64,000 bases of DNA from Capnocytophaga leadbetteri (lineage in GTDB: Bacteria > Bacteroidota > Bacteroidia > Flavobacteriales > Flavobacteriaceae). The notes below the pieces were generated by a model, which was not told the origin of the DNA, ran no database searches, and saw only the letters and a list, made by a program, of their open reading frames with translations. Every line of letters starts with the position of its first letter. Position 1 is the stretch's first letter. The translations under genes and the position numbers were made by a program. The stretch spans positions 496,001 to 560,000 of the forward strand of contig NZ_QBKG01000001.1 in the NCBI RefSeq assembly GCF_003054025.1. Reading direction: 5' to 3'. This document shows positions 16,121-24,934 of the stretch, one piece after another.

Positions 16121-17062
16121 ATGATGAGAATTGTATTTATGGGAACGCCCGATTTTGCATTGGCATCCCTTAAAAGTTTAGTAGAAAATAACTATAATGT
16201 GGTAGGAGTAGTAACTGTAGCCGATAAGCCAGCAGGTCGCGGACAGAAATTGCACGCTTCTCCTGTAAAACAATATGCAGAAGGCAAAGGAATACCCGTG
16301 CTACAGCCTGTAAAACTGAAAGATGAAGAGTTCTTACATCAGTTGAGGGCACTTAAGCCTGACCTGCAAATAGTAGTAGCTTTTCGTATGCTGCCAGAAG
16401 TTGTATGGCGTTTGCCTAAGTATGGTACTTTTAATCTGCACGCTTCATTACTGCCTAATTATCGTGGGGCTGCTCCTATTAATTGGGCCATTATTAATGG
16501 TGAAAAGCAGACGGGTGTTACTACTTTCTTTATTGATGAAAAAATCGATACGGGGGCTATTATACAGCAGGCAGTTACTCCTATTGAAGCACACGAAACA
16601 GCAGGTAGCCTCCACGATAAGCTAATGGAGCAAGGTGCTGCCCTCGTACTCCAAACAGTAGATAGTATAGCTGCAGGTACTTACAGCATACAAGCTCAAA
16701 ATAAAGAGGTAACCTACGCTGAAGCCCCTAAGATATATAAGGAGACTTGCTTAGTAAATTGGCAAGCTGAGGGTATCGCTATTGAACGGTTGATACGCGG
16801 TATGAGTCCGTATCCTACTGCGTGGGCAAATCTGCAGCAGCAAGGGGAAACTATTGCTATCAAAATATATGATGCACTATACAAACCTGCTGTTCATAAT
16901 GAAGCTATAGGGAAAGTAATTGTAGAGAAAAAACAGCTACTTGTAGCTGTGAAAGACGGCTTTATTGAATTGCTTGAACTGCAATTGCCTGCTAAAAAAA
17001 GAATGAAGACAGCTGACCTACTTAACGGCTTCTCTTTTGACCAAGAGGCTAAAATGATATAA
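16121..17062 (+). CDS. fmt: Methionyl-tRNA formyltransferase
   Basis: 313 residues (312 if the second ATG is used). Residues 1-190 form the formyltransferase Rossmann domain with VFMGTPDFA at the N-terminus and the catalytic Asn/His region NLHASLLPNYRGAAPINWAI; the catalytic Asp lies in FFIDEKIDTGAII. The C-terminal OB-like domain (from about residue 205) contains RLIRGMSPYPTAW. It formylates initiator Met-tRNA with 10-formyl-THF. Single-gene transcript with its own promoter; the downstream hairpin 17086-17115 is shared with the convergent LptF/G gene. Confidence 0.96.
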   Translation: MMRIVFMGTPDFALASLKSLVENNYNVVGVVTVADKPAGRGQKLHASPVKQYAEGKGIPVLQPVKLKDEEFLHQLRALKPDLQIVVAFRMLPEVVWRLPKYGTFNLHASLLPNYRGAAPINWAIINGEKQTGVTTFFIDEKIDTGAIIQQAVTPIEAHETAGSLHDKLMEQGAALVLQTVDSIAAGTYSIQAQNKEVTYAEAPKIYKETCLVNWQAEGIAIERLIRGMSPYPTAWANLQQQGETIAIKIYDALYKPAVHNEAIGKVIVEKKQLLVAVKDGFIELLELQLPAKKRMKTADLLNGFSFDQEAKMI

Positions 17063-17085
17063 AATAATAGGAATAACTACAAAGT

Positions 17086-17115
17086 AAAAAAGACAGCTTT
17101 TTAGGCTGTCTTTTT
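17086..17115. terminator. Bidirectional terminator between fmt and the LptF/G gene
   Basis: AAAAAGACAGC (17086-17096) pairs with GCTGTCTTTTT (17105-17115). The right arm encodes the last codons of the minus-strand LptF/G gene, so the terminator is embedded in that CDS end. Confidence 0.9.
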
Positions 17116-18576
17116 GCTTTTTAGTTGTTTTATTTTGTCTTCTACAAACCGTAATATTTTATTGGTAAATGGGAAGTGGAATACCTCTTTGTCGGTAGTA
17201 ACCCGAGTGGTTAGATATACCCCAAAAGGTAAAAGTATTAGGGCAGGTATCCAAGGGGCTAAAGCAGGATTGATAGTATTGTTTTCGGCTATATTCTTCA
17301 TAAACATTCCTATAAAATAATAGGCTAAAAATACTATCATCGCTACAACTAAAGGTAAGCCAATACCCCCCTTGCGTATAAAAGCTCCTAATGGTGCCGC
17401 TACAAAGAAAAGTACAAAACAAGCTACCGTAAGGGCAAACTTATCACTGAGGTTTAGTATGTGTAGGTTCATCAGTTTGTAGCGGAACTCTAAATCGCTT
17501 TGACGGTACTCTACATTGTCGAGTTGTGTTTGATTATTGTTCATCGCCATTTCGAGAAGCATTAGCTTTTTGTCGTTAGGAAAAGCATTAAACAACTGCG
17601 AAATGGAAGTGACCTCTTGTGTTTTCGTCTTAGGTTTGGTAGTCTTTGCCTCTTCAGCAGATGATGGAGCTATATAAAAACCTGTACGGCGAAACATATT
17701 GTTGCCATAATCGGTGATGTTTTGTTTGAAATCAGTGCGGAGAGAGTCGATGGCATAGCCTAACTGACCTACATTCATCATTCTGTAGGTGGTAGCATCG
17801 GTCTTCTCGTTGAAATCTACATTATTGAGGTGCGAAAGGTCGAGGTTGATGACGTACTTCTGAAAATGTACCTTTGCAAAAGGTAATCGCTGTTGGGCTT
17901 CGTAGCTATTGGTCTTAATATCTTCATAATAAGTGCCGTCTTCTAAGATAAGTTGTAAGAAGTTGCTGTTAGTTTTAGCAGTCTTAAGTTCCCCCTTTTT
18001 GGCAAAAATAACCGTGCGATTCACTCTGTCAGGGGTCTTCTTGTGGATGAGGACATTATGTAGAAACTGATCGTTATCTCCGCTCTTCTTAGCTACTTTG
18101 ATGCTTATATCTTCACCTATGTTAGAAAATACGCCTTCTGAAATAGCCATTGCTGGCTTCACCTTAGCTATATTAGACCTAAGCGTATATACTTCGCGAT
18201 AAGCAACTGGAATCACATTGTTTGCTAAGAAAAAAGTGCCTATACTCAGCAGCGCCATTAGGACAATCAGTGGAAGCATCACACGCATTAGTGAGATGCC
18301 AGAGGCTTTCATCGCGGCAAACTCGTAGTTTTCGGCAAAAGCACCAAAGGTCATAATAGACGAGATAACCACCGCCAAAGGCATAATAATAGGTATAAGC
18401 TGCGGAATAAAGTAAATGAGGAATTTACCGATAATCCACAACTCTAATCCACGTCCTGCTAGTTCATCAATATAAGTGAAAATGGTGTGAAATACGAATA
18501 TGAGAACTAGAATGGAGAGCGCCCCCAGAAAGTTAGTGAGAAACTGCGTGAGTATATAGCGGTCTAATATTTTCAT
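17101..18576 (-). CDS. LptF/LptG family permease
   Basis: 491 residues. Three helices near the N-terminus (LGALSILVLIFVFHTIFTYI, LIPIIMPLAVVISSIMTFGA, LPLIVLMALLSIGTFFLAN), a large periplasmic beta-jellyroll region at residues about 130-350, and three helices near the C-terminus. This is the layout of YjgP/YjgQ, the membrane half of the LPS transporter LptBFG. The family signature ALSILVLIF and the AMKASGISLMRVMLP coupling helix, which contacts the ATPase, are visible. It is about 130 residues longer than E. coli LptF because of the middle domain, a pattern seen in Bacteroidota. Downstream partner of the LolA-like gene (15-bp gap). Confidence 0.92.
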   Translation of the reverse strand: MKILDRYILTQFLTNFLGALSILVLIFVFHTIFTYIDELAGRGLELWIIGKFLIYFIPQLIPIIMPLAVVISSIMTFGAFAENYEFAAMKASGISLMRVMLPLIVLMALLSIGTFFLANNVIPVAYREVYTLRSNIAKVKPAMAISEGVFSNIGEDISIKVAKKSGDNDQFLHNVLIHKKTPDRVNRTVIFAKKGELKTAKTNSNFLQLILEDGTYYEDIKTNSYEAQQRLPFAKVHFQKYVINLDLSHLNNVDFNEKTDATTYRMMNVGQLGYAIDSLRTDFKQNITDYGNNMFRRTGFYIAPSSAEEAKTTKPKTKTQEVTSISQLFNAFPNDKKLMLLEMAMNNNQTQLDNVEYRQSDLEFRYKLMNLHILNLSDKFALTVACFVLFFVAAPLGAFIRKGGIGLPLVVAMIVFLAYYFIGMFMKNIAENNTINPALAPWIPALILLPFGVYLTTRVTTDKEVFHFPFTNKILRFVEDKIKQLKSKKTA

Positions 18577-18591
18577 TTGCGTGGGTAAACA

Positions 18592-19236
18592 TTAGAGTTC
18601 AGAGATAGTATAGCCGTCTTTTTTGTATTTTTCGCGGTCGAATTTGAAAATATTGTCAGAAAGAGGCTGGTTAGTCTTGAAAGTATTGACTGTAATGGTG
18701 GTTCTTGTACCATTTTTGCCTATTTCGATAAGATTATAGATGTGTTTGGTCTGTATATCAATGCCAAGCAGTATTTGTTTCACCTCAGTATTTGCTTTTT
18801 GAGGCTTAAGTTCTACATATTGTATTTTTCGACCGCGTACGTTTTGCTGTATATCCCATTTGTACTTATAGCCTTTTTTGTAGAAGGTAAGCATTTTAGA
18901 GGGGGTAATGGCACTGTCGTCAGTAGCGTTTTTTTCGATAGTAACTTCTTCGTTTTCAGGAACTACGGTGTAAGTTTTGTTTCCATCATACATTTTAGTA
19001 GCCCCGAGATAATTCAGTACGTACTTATCTTTGGCAATAGTGACATTCCCTTTGGTTTCCTGATTGATGTTTTCGACTAAATTATCGAGATTGTACTTAA
19101 AATCAATGTAGATGTTATTATAAGCAGACATTTTGGCATATACTTCATCGAGGAGTTTTTTAGCCTTATCTACTTGATTTTGAGCTTGTAATCCGCCTGT
19201 AATAAGGGCGATTAGTATTAATAAAATTCTTTTCAT
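18592..19236 (-). CDS. LolA-like outer-membrane lipoprotein carrier protein
   Basis: 214 residues from ATG 19236; the longer frame to 19338 is rejected because the signal peptide MKRILLILIALITGGLQAQ begins here. The mature protein has the repeated beta strands of the LolA/LppX half-barrel (YIDFKYNLDNLVENINQETK; YVLNYLGATKMYDGNKTY). LolA carries lipoproteins through the periplasm. In flavobacteria this gene commonly sits directly upstream of an LptF/G gene, as here with 15 bp between. Sequence similarity to E. coli LolA is low, so a different lipid or lipoprotein cargo cannot be excluded. Confidence 0.83.
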   Translation of the reverse strand: MKRILLILIALITGGLQAQNQVDKAKKLLDEVYAKMSAYNNIYIDFKYNLDNLVENINQETKGNVTIAKDKYVLNYLGATKMYDGNKTYTVVPENEEVTIEKNATDDSAITPSKMLTFYKKGYKYKWDIQQNVRGRKIQYVELKPQKANTEVKQILLGIDIQTKHIYNLIEIGKNGTRTTITVNTFKTNQPLSDNIFKFDREKYKKDGYTISEL

Positions 19237-19529
19237 TTTCTGTAGTGTTTTTAATGATTTTGTTGTTACCTTTTTGATAGTTAGCAATTTCCGTTCCAAA
19301 ATTGGGGCAAAAGTAATGTTTTTTTGGAGATTGTGCAAGTTTTGAAGGGTTATTGTTCGCTCATCGTTCGCTTATCCTTCGCTCATCATATACTCATAGT
19401 ATACACATTGTTCGGAGAGAGAGGAAGAAGAGAAAAGTCTTAAATTTTTCTTAATGCCTAACATTCAACTGTTAATACAATCTTCTTTTTTAAACAGAGT
19501 ATAAATTACATAAGAAGTAGCTTTTTTTG
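19237..19529. other. Gene-free gap before sdhC
   Basis: About 290 bases between the LolA-like start and the sdh promoter. It contains the 11-bp tandem array at 19355-19387 and otherwise AT-rich sequence. No credible gene or RNA was recognised. Confidence 0.5.
19355..19387. repeat. Three tandem 11-bp repeats
   Basis: Three adjacent units, GTTCGCTCATC, GTTCGCTTATC and CTTCGCTCATC, differ at one or two positions. The complement of the middle unit (GATAAGCGAAC) is one base from GATAACCGAAC, the unit of the array at 48863-48906. Confidence 0.85.
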
Positions 19530-19560
19530 TTGCATATAATTGTAAATAGCTGTACTTTTG
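19530..19560 (+). promoter_or_regulatory. Promoter of the sdh operon
   Basis: TTG (19530-19532), a 20-nt spacer and TACTTTTG (19553-19560), with the sdhC ATG at 19605. Confidence 0.7.
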
Positions 19561-19604
19561 TAGCGAATTTTTAACGTAATATATTATTAAAAACTATAAA
19601 ACGA

Positions 19605-20279
19605 ATGGCAGGATTATTTAAAACATCTGTGGCACGAAAGGTGGCGATGGCGCTCTCGGCACTCTTTCTCATTCTCTTTCTAATCATACACTTGGCGGTA
19701 AACCTTACCTCAGTGATTAGTGAGAGTACTTTCAACGAGCTATCCCACTTTATGGGTACCAATCCGCTGATACAATTTGCTATGCAGCCGGTACTACTCG
19801 CTGGGGTTATTTTCCACTTTGTGATGGGATTTGTGCTCGAAATACAAAACAAAAGGGCTCGCGGTAGCGAAAAGTATTACGCCTACAACGGGGGAGCTAA
19901 CTCTTCTTGGATGTCGCGCAATATGATTATTACCGGAGTGATGATTCTTCTGTTTTTAGGTCTTCACTTATGGGATTTTTGGGTAGGTGAAATGAACTAC
20001 AAATACATACAGTTCAACGAGCCCAACCCTACACGTTACTATCACGAGTTAATAGAGAAATTTCACGACCCTTTACGTGTGGGGATGTATGTGCTTTGCT
20101 TTGTATTTTTGTGCTTACACTTGCTACACGGCTTTCAGTCAGCTTTTCAATCAATGGGTTGGAAGGACGATGCGCGCAAAAAACTGATTAGCCAAGTAGG
20201 TAATTGGTATTCTTACATTATCTGTGGGGGCTTTATTTTTATAGCTCTCTTCCATTACATTAAATTTTTAACAGCTTAA
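19605..20279 (+). CDS. sdhC: Succinate dehydrogenase / fumarate reductase cytochrome b subunit
   Basis: 224 residues with five hydrophobic helices, the single-subunit di-haem type B anchor found in Bacteroidota and epsilonproteobacteria. Helix motifs include [61 protein letters not shown] and [18 protein letters not shown], each with haem-ligand histidines in the expected places. It anchors the complex and passes electrons between menaquinone and SdhB. The sdhA gene follows after 4 bp. Confidence 0.95.
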   Translation: MAGLFKTSVARKVAMALSALFLILFLIIHLAVNLTSVISESTFNELSHFMGTNPLIQFAMQPVLLAGVIFHFVMGFVLEIQNKRARGSEKYYAYNGGANSSWMSRNMIITGVMILLFLGLHLWDFWVGEMNYKYIQFNEPNPTRYYHELIEKFHDPLRVGMYVLCFVFLCLHLLHGFQSAFQSMGWKDDARKKLISQVGNWYSYIICGGFIFIALFHYIKFLTA

Positions 20280-20283
20280 TTTT

Positions 20284-22314
20284 ATGAGTACATTAGATTC
20301 TAAAATTCCTGAAGGTCCTATAGCGGACAAATGGACGAAATATAAAGACCATATCAACCTAGTGAACCCCGCTAATAAGCGTAATATAGATGTGATAGTG
20401 GTAGGTACTGGTTTGGCTGGAGGTTCGGCAGCTGCTACCCTCGCAGAATTGGGTTATAACGTAAAGGCTTTTGCTTATCAAGATTCTCCACGCCGTGCGC
20501 ACTCTATCGCTGCTCAGGGGGGTATCAACGCCGCTAAAAACTATATGGGTGATGGTGACTCGAACTACCGTTTGTTTTACGATACAGTAAAAGGTGGTGA
20601 CTACCGCGCTCGTGAGGCTAACGTGTATCGCCTTGCTGAAGTATCTGGCAACATCATTGACCAGTGTGTGGCTCAAGGGGTGCCTTTTGCACGTGACTAC
20701 GGCGGGCTACTTGATAACCGCTCTTTTGGTGGGGTGTTGGTATCGCGTACTTTCTACGCTAAAGGTCAGACAGGACAACAGCTTTTGCTTGGTTGCTACT
20801 CGGCTATGAACCGCCAAATTGCTCGTGGTAAGATTGATATGTACAACCGCCACGAAATGCTAGATGTGGTAATCGTAGATGGTAAAGCGCGTGGTATCAT
20901 CGCTCGTAACTTGGTAACAGGTGAGATTGAGCGTCACTCAGCTCACGCAGTGGTTATCGCCTCTGGTGGTTATGGTAACGTGTACTTCCTTTCGACCAAT
21001 GCAATGGGTTCTAACGCAACTGCTGCTTGGAAAATACACAAGAAAGGGGCTTACTTTGCAAACCCTTGCTTTACTCAAATTCACCCTACTTGTATTCCTC
21101 GTTCAGGTGACTATCAGTCTAAATTGACCTTGATGTCGGAGTCACTACGTAATGACGGACGTATTTGGGTGCCTAAGAAAATGGAAGATGCAGTAGCGAT
21201 ACGCGAAAAACGCAAGAAACCTACTGATATACCTGAAGAAGACCGCGACTACTACTTAGAGCGTCGTTATCCTGCGTTTGGTAACCTTGTGCCTCGTGAC
21301 GTGGCTTCGCGTGCCGCTAAAGAGCGTTGTGATGCTGGTTATGGAGTAAATGAAACAGGTGAGGCAGTATACCTTGACTTTGCTTCGGCTATTGAGCGTT
21401 ATGGTAAAGAACAATGTAAGATTCACGGTGTTGAAAATCCTACTAAAGAGGAAATTATCAAACGCGGTGAGAAGATAGTAGAGGCTAAGTATGGTAACCT
21501 TTTCCAAATGTACGAAAAAATCGTAGCTGAAAACCCATATAAAACGCCAATGATGATTTATCCTGCAACCCACTATACTATGGGGGGTATTTGGGTAGAT
21601 TACAACTTGATGACTACTATCCCTGGTTGCTATGCTATCGGTGAGGCTAACTTCTCAGACCACGGAGCTAACCGCTTAGGGGCTTCTGCTTTGATGCAAG
21701 GTTTGGCTGATGGTTACTTTGTGTTACCTTATACTATTGGTGACTACTTAGCTGCTGATATTCGTACTGGTAAAATACCTACTGATACCCCTGAGTTTGA
21801 CGAAGCTGAGCGCATCGTAAAAGAGCGTTTGGCTTACTTCATCAACAATAAAGGTACGCACTCTGTTGACTACTTCCACAAAAAACTTGGTAAGGTGATG
21901 TGGGATAAAGTAGGTATGGCGCGTAATGCTGAGGGCTTGAAAGAGGCTATTAAAGAAATACGCGAAATACGTGAAGATTTTTGGAAGAACGTGAAAGTAC
22001 CTGGAGAACTAACCGGTATGAACGTAGAGCTTGAAAAAGCGGGTCGTGTGGCTGACTTCCTTGAACTTGGTGAGTTATTTGCTAAAGACGCTTTAGAGCG
22101 TAACGAATCATGTGGTGGTCACTTCCGTGAAGAGTATCAAACTCCTGATGGGGAAGCTCTTCGTGATGACGTAAACTATGCTTACGTAGCTGCTTGGCAG
22201 TATACCGGAAACCCTAAAGAGGTAGTGAATACTTACAACCCAAGTGAGGAGATAATGCATAAAGAACCTCTTGTATTTAAAGATATTGAACTAAAACAAC
22301 GAAGCTACAAGTAG
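20284..22314 (+). CDS. sdhA: Succinate dehydrogenase / fumarate reductase flavoprotein subunit
   Basis: 676 residues. The FAD-binding GxGxxG is [34 protein letters not shown] contains the region of covalent FAD attachment, and the catalytic Arg/His region reads [12 protein letters not shown] ... [15 protein letters not shown]-terminal four-helix domain follows. Oxidises succinate to fumarate; menaquinone partners may also allow the reverse reaction. Its codon use is regular, with few rare codons, as expected of a highly expressed gene. The stop codon TAG (22312-22314) is the first triplet of a 7-bp repeat array, and an unrelated S23-type gene separates it from sdhB. Confidence 0.97.
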   Translation: MSTLDSKIPEGPIADKWTKYKDHINLVNPANKRNIDVIVVGTGLAGGSAAATLAELGYNVKAFAYQDSPRRAHSIAAQGGINAAKNYMGDGDSNYRLFYDTVKGGDYRAREANVYRLAEVSGNIIDQCVAQGVPFARDYGGLLDNRSFGGVLVSRTFYAKGQTGQQLLLGCYSAMNRQIARGKIDMYNRHEMLDVVIVDGKARGIIARNLVTGEIERHSAHAVVIASGGYGNVYFLSTNAMGSNATAAWKIHKKGAYFANPCFTQIHPTCIPRSGDYQSKLTLMSESLRNDGRIWVPKKMEDAVAIREKRKKPTDIPEEDRDYYLERRYPAFGNLVPRDVASRAAKERCDAGYGVNETGEAVYLDFASAIERYGKEQCKIHGVENPTKEEIIKRGEKIVEAKYGNLFQMYEKIVAENPYKTPMMIYPATHYTMGGIWVDYNLMTTIPGCYAIGEANFSDHGANRLGASALMQGLADGYFVLPYTIGDYLAADIRTGKIPTDTPEFDEAERIVKERLAYFINNKGTHSVDYFHKKLGKVMWDKVGMARNAEGLKEAIKEIREIREDFWKNVKVPGELTGMNVELEKAGRVADFLELGELFAKDALERNESCGGHFREEYQTPDGEALRDDVNYAYVAAWQYTGNPKEVVNTYNPSEEIMHKEPLVFKDIELKQRSYK

Positions 22315-22346
22315 TCGTTAGTTATTAGTCGTTAGTCGTTAGAAAG
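22312..22346. repeat. 7-bp tandem array after sdhA
   Basis: Five units of seven: TAGTCGT, TAGTTAT, TAGTCGT, TAGTCGT, TAGAAAG. The sdhA stop codon is inside the first unit. An inverted array (ACGACTA type) occurs on the other side of the S23-type gene at 22804-22831. Confidence 0.85.
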
Positions 22347-22381
22347 TGACGGAAGCTGGAGGATTTAGATGAAGTAGAGAT

Positions 22382-22774
22382 ATGGAGTATTTAGATAAAA
22401 TAAAATCATTTGAGGATTTGGTTGTATGGAAGAAATCAATGGTTTTAACTAAAGAAGTCTATTTACTAACGCGCACTTTTCCTGATGATGAGCGATTTTC
22501 ACTAACAAATCAAATAAGACGGGCTGTTATTTCAATACCTTCGAATATAGCAGAGGGTTTTGGGAGACATTCTGATAAGGACTACTTACATTTCTTATAT
22601 ATTTCGAGAGGTTCGCTGTACGAATTGAAAACACAATTGTATATAGCAAGAGCATTGAGTTATTTGCCTACAAAAAAGAATAAAGTAGATGAATTACTTC
22701 TTGAGGTTGGGAAACTACTCAATGGAACTATTCGGAAGATTAAGGATGGCTTAGACTATAATTTATGTGATTAG
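22382..22774 (+). CDS. Four-helix-bundle protein (S23 / intervening-sequence family)
   Basis: 130 residues with the full family signature: SFEDLVVWKKSM, then LTNQIRRAVISIPSNIAEGF, GRHSDKDYLHFLYISRGSL and ELKTQLYIARALSYL. The family was first noted in spacers of 23S rRNA genes and is related to the Avd accessory protein of diversity-generating retroelements; its cellular role is not settled. Here it sits inside the sdh operon between sdhA and sdhB, flanked by 7-bp repeat arrays in opposite orientation, so it was probably inserted there. No reverse transcriptase or variable repeat is nearby. A GGAGG-like stretch lies about 25 bp upstream of its ATG. Confidence 0.93.
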   Translation: MEYLDKIKSFEDLVVWKKSMVLTKEVYLLTRTFPDDERFSLTNQIRRAVISIPSNIAEGFGRHSDKDYLHFLYISRGSLYELKTQLYIARALSYLPTKKNKVDELLLEVGKLLNGTIRKIKDGLDYNLCD

Positions 22775-22803
22775 CTTTGCAATAGTTGTTGCTTGTGCTG
22801 ACA

Positions 22804-22831
22804 ACGACTAATCACTAAAGACTAAAACTAT
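22804..22831. repeat. 7-bp tandem array before sdhB
   Basis: ACGACTA, ATCACTA, AAGACTA, AAACTAT: four degenerate seven-base units, the complement orientation of the array following sdhA. Confidence 0.7.
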
Positions 22832-22837
22832 ACAACA

Positions 22838-23581
22838 ATGAATTTAACACTAAAAGTTTGGCGACAAAAAAACTCGCAAGAGAAAGGTCGTATGGTAGAT
22901 TATAAAGTAACCAACATTTCAGACCATATGTCTTTTTTGGAAATGTTGGATGTACTCAATGAGCAACTCATCGAACAAGGTGAAGAACCTGTGGCTTTTG
23001 ACCACGATTGCCGCGAAGGTATTTGTGGTATGTGCTCTCTCTTCATCAACGGTGAAGCCCACGGACCTGACCGTGGGGTAACTACTTGTCAGTTGCATAT
23101 GCGTATGTTTAAAGATGGTGATACTATCACTATCGAACCTTGGCGCGCTACTGCTTTCCCTGTTATTAAAGACTTGATGGTAGATAGAACTGCTTTTGAA
23201 CGTATTCAACAAGCAGGGGGATATATCTCTGTAAATACTTCGGGTAATACACAAGATGCTAACGCTATTCCAATCCCTAAACGCGATGCTGACCGCTCTA
23301 TGGACGCTGCAGCTTGTATAGGTTGTGGTGCTTGTGTGGCTACTTGTAAAAACTCTTCGGCTATGCTGTTTGTGGCTGCTAAAGTATCGCAATTTGCTCT
23401 TCTTCCTCAAGGTCGTGTAGAGGCTACTGAACGCGTACTAAATATGGTGAACCAAATGGAACACGAAGGTTTTGGTAACTGTACCAACACAGGTGCCTGC
23501 GAAGTAGAATGCCCTAAAGGTATTTCACTTGAAAATATCGCACGCCTCAACCGTGAGTACTTAAAAGCAAGCATTAGATAA
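22838..23581 (+). CDS. sdhB: Succinate dehydrogenase / fumarate reductase iron-sulfur subunit
   Basis: 247 residues. The [2Fe-2S] motif is [15 protein letters not shown] with its fourth Cys in GVTTCQL. The [4Fe-4S] and [3Fe-4S] sites are [15 protein letters not shown] and [15 protein letters not shown]. It carries electrons from the flavin to the haem subunit. It is separated from sdhA by 523 bp holding the S23-type gene and two repeat arrays. It may have to be transcribed through that insertion, as no consensus promoter is obvious in the 63 bp before the start. The stop is followed by an 8-bp repeat array and a terminator. Confidence 0.97.
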   Translation: MNLTLKVWRQKNSQEKGRMVDYKVTNISDHMSFLEMLDVLNEQLIEQGEEPVAFDHDCREGICGMCSLFINGEAHGPDRGVTTCQLHMRMFKDGDTITIEPWRATAFPVIKDLMVDRTAFERIQQAGGYISVNTSGNTQDANAIPIPKRDADRSMDAAACIGCGACVATCKNSSAMLFVAAKVSQFALLPQGRVEATERVLNMVNQMEHEGFGNCTNTGACEVECPKGISLENIARLNREYLKASIR

Positions 23582-23612
23582 TTTGTCGATTTGACAATTT
23601 GCCGATTTGGCA
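23581..23612. repeat. 8-bp tandem array after sdhB
   Basis: Four units: ATTTGTCG, ATTTGACA, ATTTGCCG, ATTTGGCA. The first base overlaps the sdhB stop codon. Confidence 0.8.
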
Positions 23613-23623
23613 ATGTAGTAATA

Positions 23624-23658
23624 AAAAAACTGCCTCAGAATAGTTGGGGCAGTTTTTT
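23624..23658 (+). terminator. Terminator after sdhB, left copy of a duplicated hairpin
   Basis: AAAAAACTGCC pairs with GGCAGTTTTTT around TCAGAATAGTTGG. A nearly identical hairpin with the same loop occurs at 30308-30355, at the far end of the accessory block. Confidence 0.9.
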
Positions 23659-23662
23659 GTTG

Positions 23663-23670
23663 TATATTTG
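23663..23670 (+). promoter_or_regulatory. -7 element for the gene at 23692
   Basis: TATATTTG matches TAnnTTTG and ends 21 nt before the ATG. A TTGGGG upstream is a poor -33 match with short spacing. Confidence 0.5.
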
Positions 23671-23691
23671 TGCCCTAAACTTATAAAACCA

Positions 23692-24852
23692 ATGGAAACA
23701 ACCGATAAAACTCTCTCCGATTTTTTAGACAAAAGATATCAGGTTTATGAAGCTAAAACTACTGGTATTTTTAGTTCCTTAGCTAAGAAATACGCTCAGT
23801 TTCTTTTTCCTTATGACGGAAATTATGTACTGTATTTTGCTTCAAAAAATGCAGATCTTCTTTTTTCTGATGTAGTTCCTTTTCAAGGACAGCATCAACA
23901 CTATCAATTACAACTACTCTATCCTCAAAGGTCTATTACTGACCAACTTAGTAACACTTTAGGATATTATTTCCCTCAATTCAATGGTAAAAAATGGCCA
24001 ATAGAAGCATTTTATAACTGGATTCACTCTCTTTTTTCTGATAAAATAACAGCAGGATTTGTGGTTTTTGGAGATTATATGCCTGAATATGTAGTGAGTT
24101 ATGATATAGAGAGTATACTTATACATACTATCAATACAATTTATGTCCCAGAAGATTCAATAGATACAGATGATTTTAATGATTTTGGCGTCGCTCAAGT
24201 GGTGGAGGCAATCGATAAGTATTTTGAGTATGAAAAAAATAGAGAAATTTTCGAGGCTTGTAGTCGTCGTAATGTTTGTCCTGCACATATTTTTCACGAA
24301 GATCTAAAGGAACAACTACAAAACTTTGACCCCTCTACGCAAGAGCGTATACAAATCATCATTGACAACTTGGAACAACTCAGAGCTACAGGACAACTCT
24401 TCTTGGCGTTACCTTTATTAGATAAGTTCCTTAGAGAGCAAGCTATTCGTGATACTAAAGTGTTAAGTCGTTTGGAAATTACAGGTGATTATCGAATTCT
24501 ATTGTCTCAATTTAATATGGAGATACAACTGAGCCATCTTACCAAAGCCTTTTACGCCTTGTTTTATCGACATCCTTTAGGTATTCCTCTTAGTGAGTTG
24601 TCTAAATATCGAGAAGAACTCAGGCAACTTTACTTGGCTATTTCAAACCAAAACGACTATAACAAGATGGTGAAAAGCATAGACGATTTGCTCAACTCTC
24701 CTGCCAATATTGCTACCCATATCTCTCGTATCAAAGCCTGTTTTTGTGAACAACTTTATCCTGAAATTGCCTTACATTACTGTATAGTGTCTGACCCTGA
24801 AAACAAGGAGATAAGATATATTCCTTGGTGTAGGAAGAACATACTGCCATAG
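23692..24852 (+). CDS. Hypothetical protein of the accessory block
   Basis: 386 residues from ATG 23692; an upstream in-frame start near 23644 lies within the terminator and is rejected. No signal peptide or membrane segment. The N-terminal half is aromatic-rich (KYAQFLFPYDGNYVLYFASK). The C-terminal third has QLSHLTKAFYALFYRHPLG followed by LRQLYLAISNQNDYNKMVKS, a pattern I have seen in other unnamed Bacteroidota proteins, but I cannot name a domain. It is the first gene inside the repeat-bounded block 23624-30355. Function unknown; a regulatory or effector role linked to the neighbours is only a guess. Confidence 0.85.
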   Translation: METTDKTLSDFLDKRYQVYEAKTTGIFSSLAKKYAQFLFPYDGNYVLYFASKNADLLFSDVVPFQGQHQHYQLQLLYPQRSITDQLSNTLGYYFPQFNGKKWPIEAFYNWIHSLFSDKITAGFVVFGDYMPEYVVSYDIESILIHTINTIYVPEDSIDTDDFNDFGVAQVVEAIDKYFEYEKNREIFEACSRRNVCPAHIFHEDLKEQLQNFDPSTQERIQIIIDNLEQLRATGQLFLALPLLDKFLREQAIRDTKVLSRLEITGDYRILLSQFNMEIQLSHLTKAFYALFYRHPLGIPLSELSKYREELRQLYLAISNQNDYNKMVKSIDDLLNSPANIATHISRIKACFCEQLYPEIALHYCIVSDPENKEIRYIPWCRKNILP

Positions 24853-24859
24853 TCTTTTT

Positions 24860-24881
24860 AGAGTTGCAATATTGCAACTCT
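24860..24881. repeat. Perfect 22-bp palindrome upstream of the Sel1 gene
   Basis: AGAGTTGCAATATTGCAACTCT reads the same on both strands (arms of 11 bp, no loop). The central 20 bases recur with one change at 27326-27345, at the 3' end of the Sel1-repeat gene. No T-run follows, so a simple terminator is unlikely. Confidence 0.9.
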
Positions 24882-24904
24882 CTGTAAGTCTTATTATTTT
24901 GCAT

Positions 24905-24912
24905 TATCTTTG
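24905..24912 (+). promoter_or_regulatory. -7 element for the Sel1-repeat gene
   Basis: TATCTTTG matches TAnnTTTG and ends 22 nt before the ATG at 24935. No good -33 partner is seen, and the palindrome lies just upstream, where an operator might be. Confidence 0.5.
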
Positions 24913-24934
24913 TCCAATAAAAATTTTATCAATT

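Noticed and set aside
22382-22774. Part of a diversity-generating retroelement (Avd)
   Set aside because: The fold is related, but no reverse transcriptase, template repeat or variable repeat lies nearby.
22919-23410. 163-codon open frame on the minus strand
   Set aside because: Antisense to sdhB with no recognisable motif.
23644-23691. Longer N-terminus for the gene at 23692
   Set aside because: It would be encoded by the sdhB terminator and the -7 element; ATG 23692 fits better.
24860-24881. Intrinsic terminator
   Set aside because: The stem has no loop bases and no T-run follows; the second copy is within a coding sequence.
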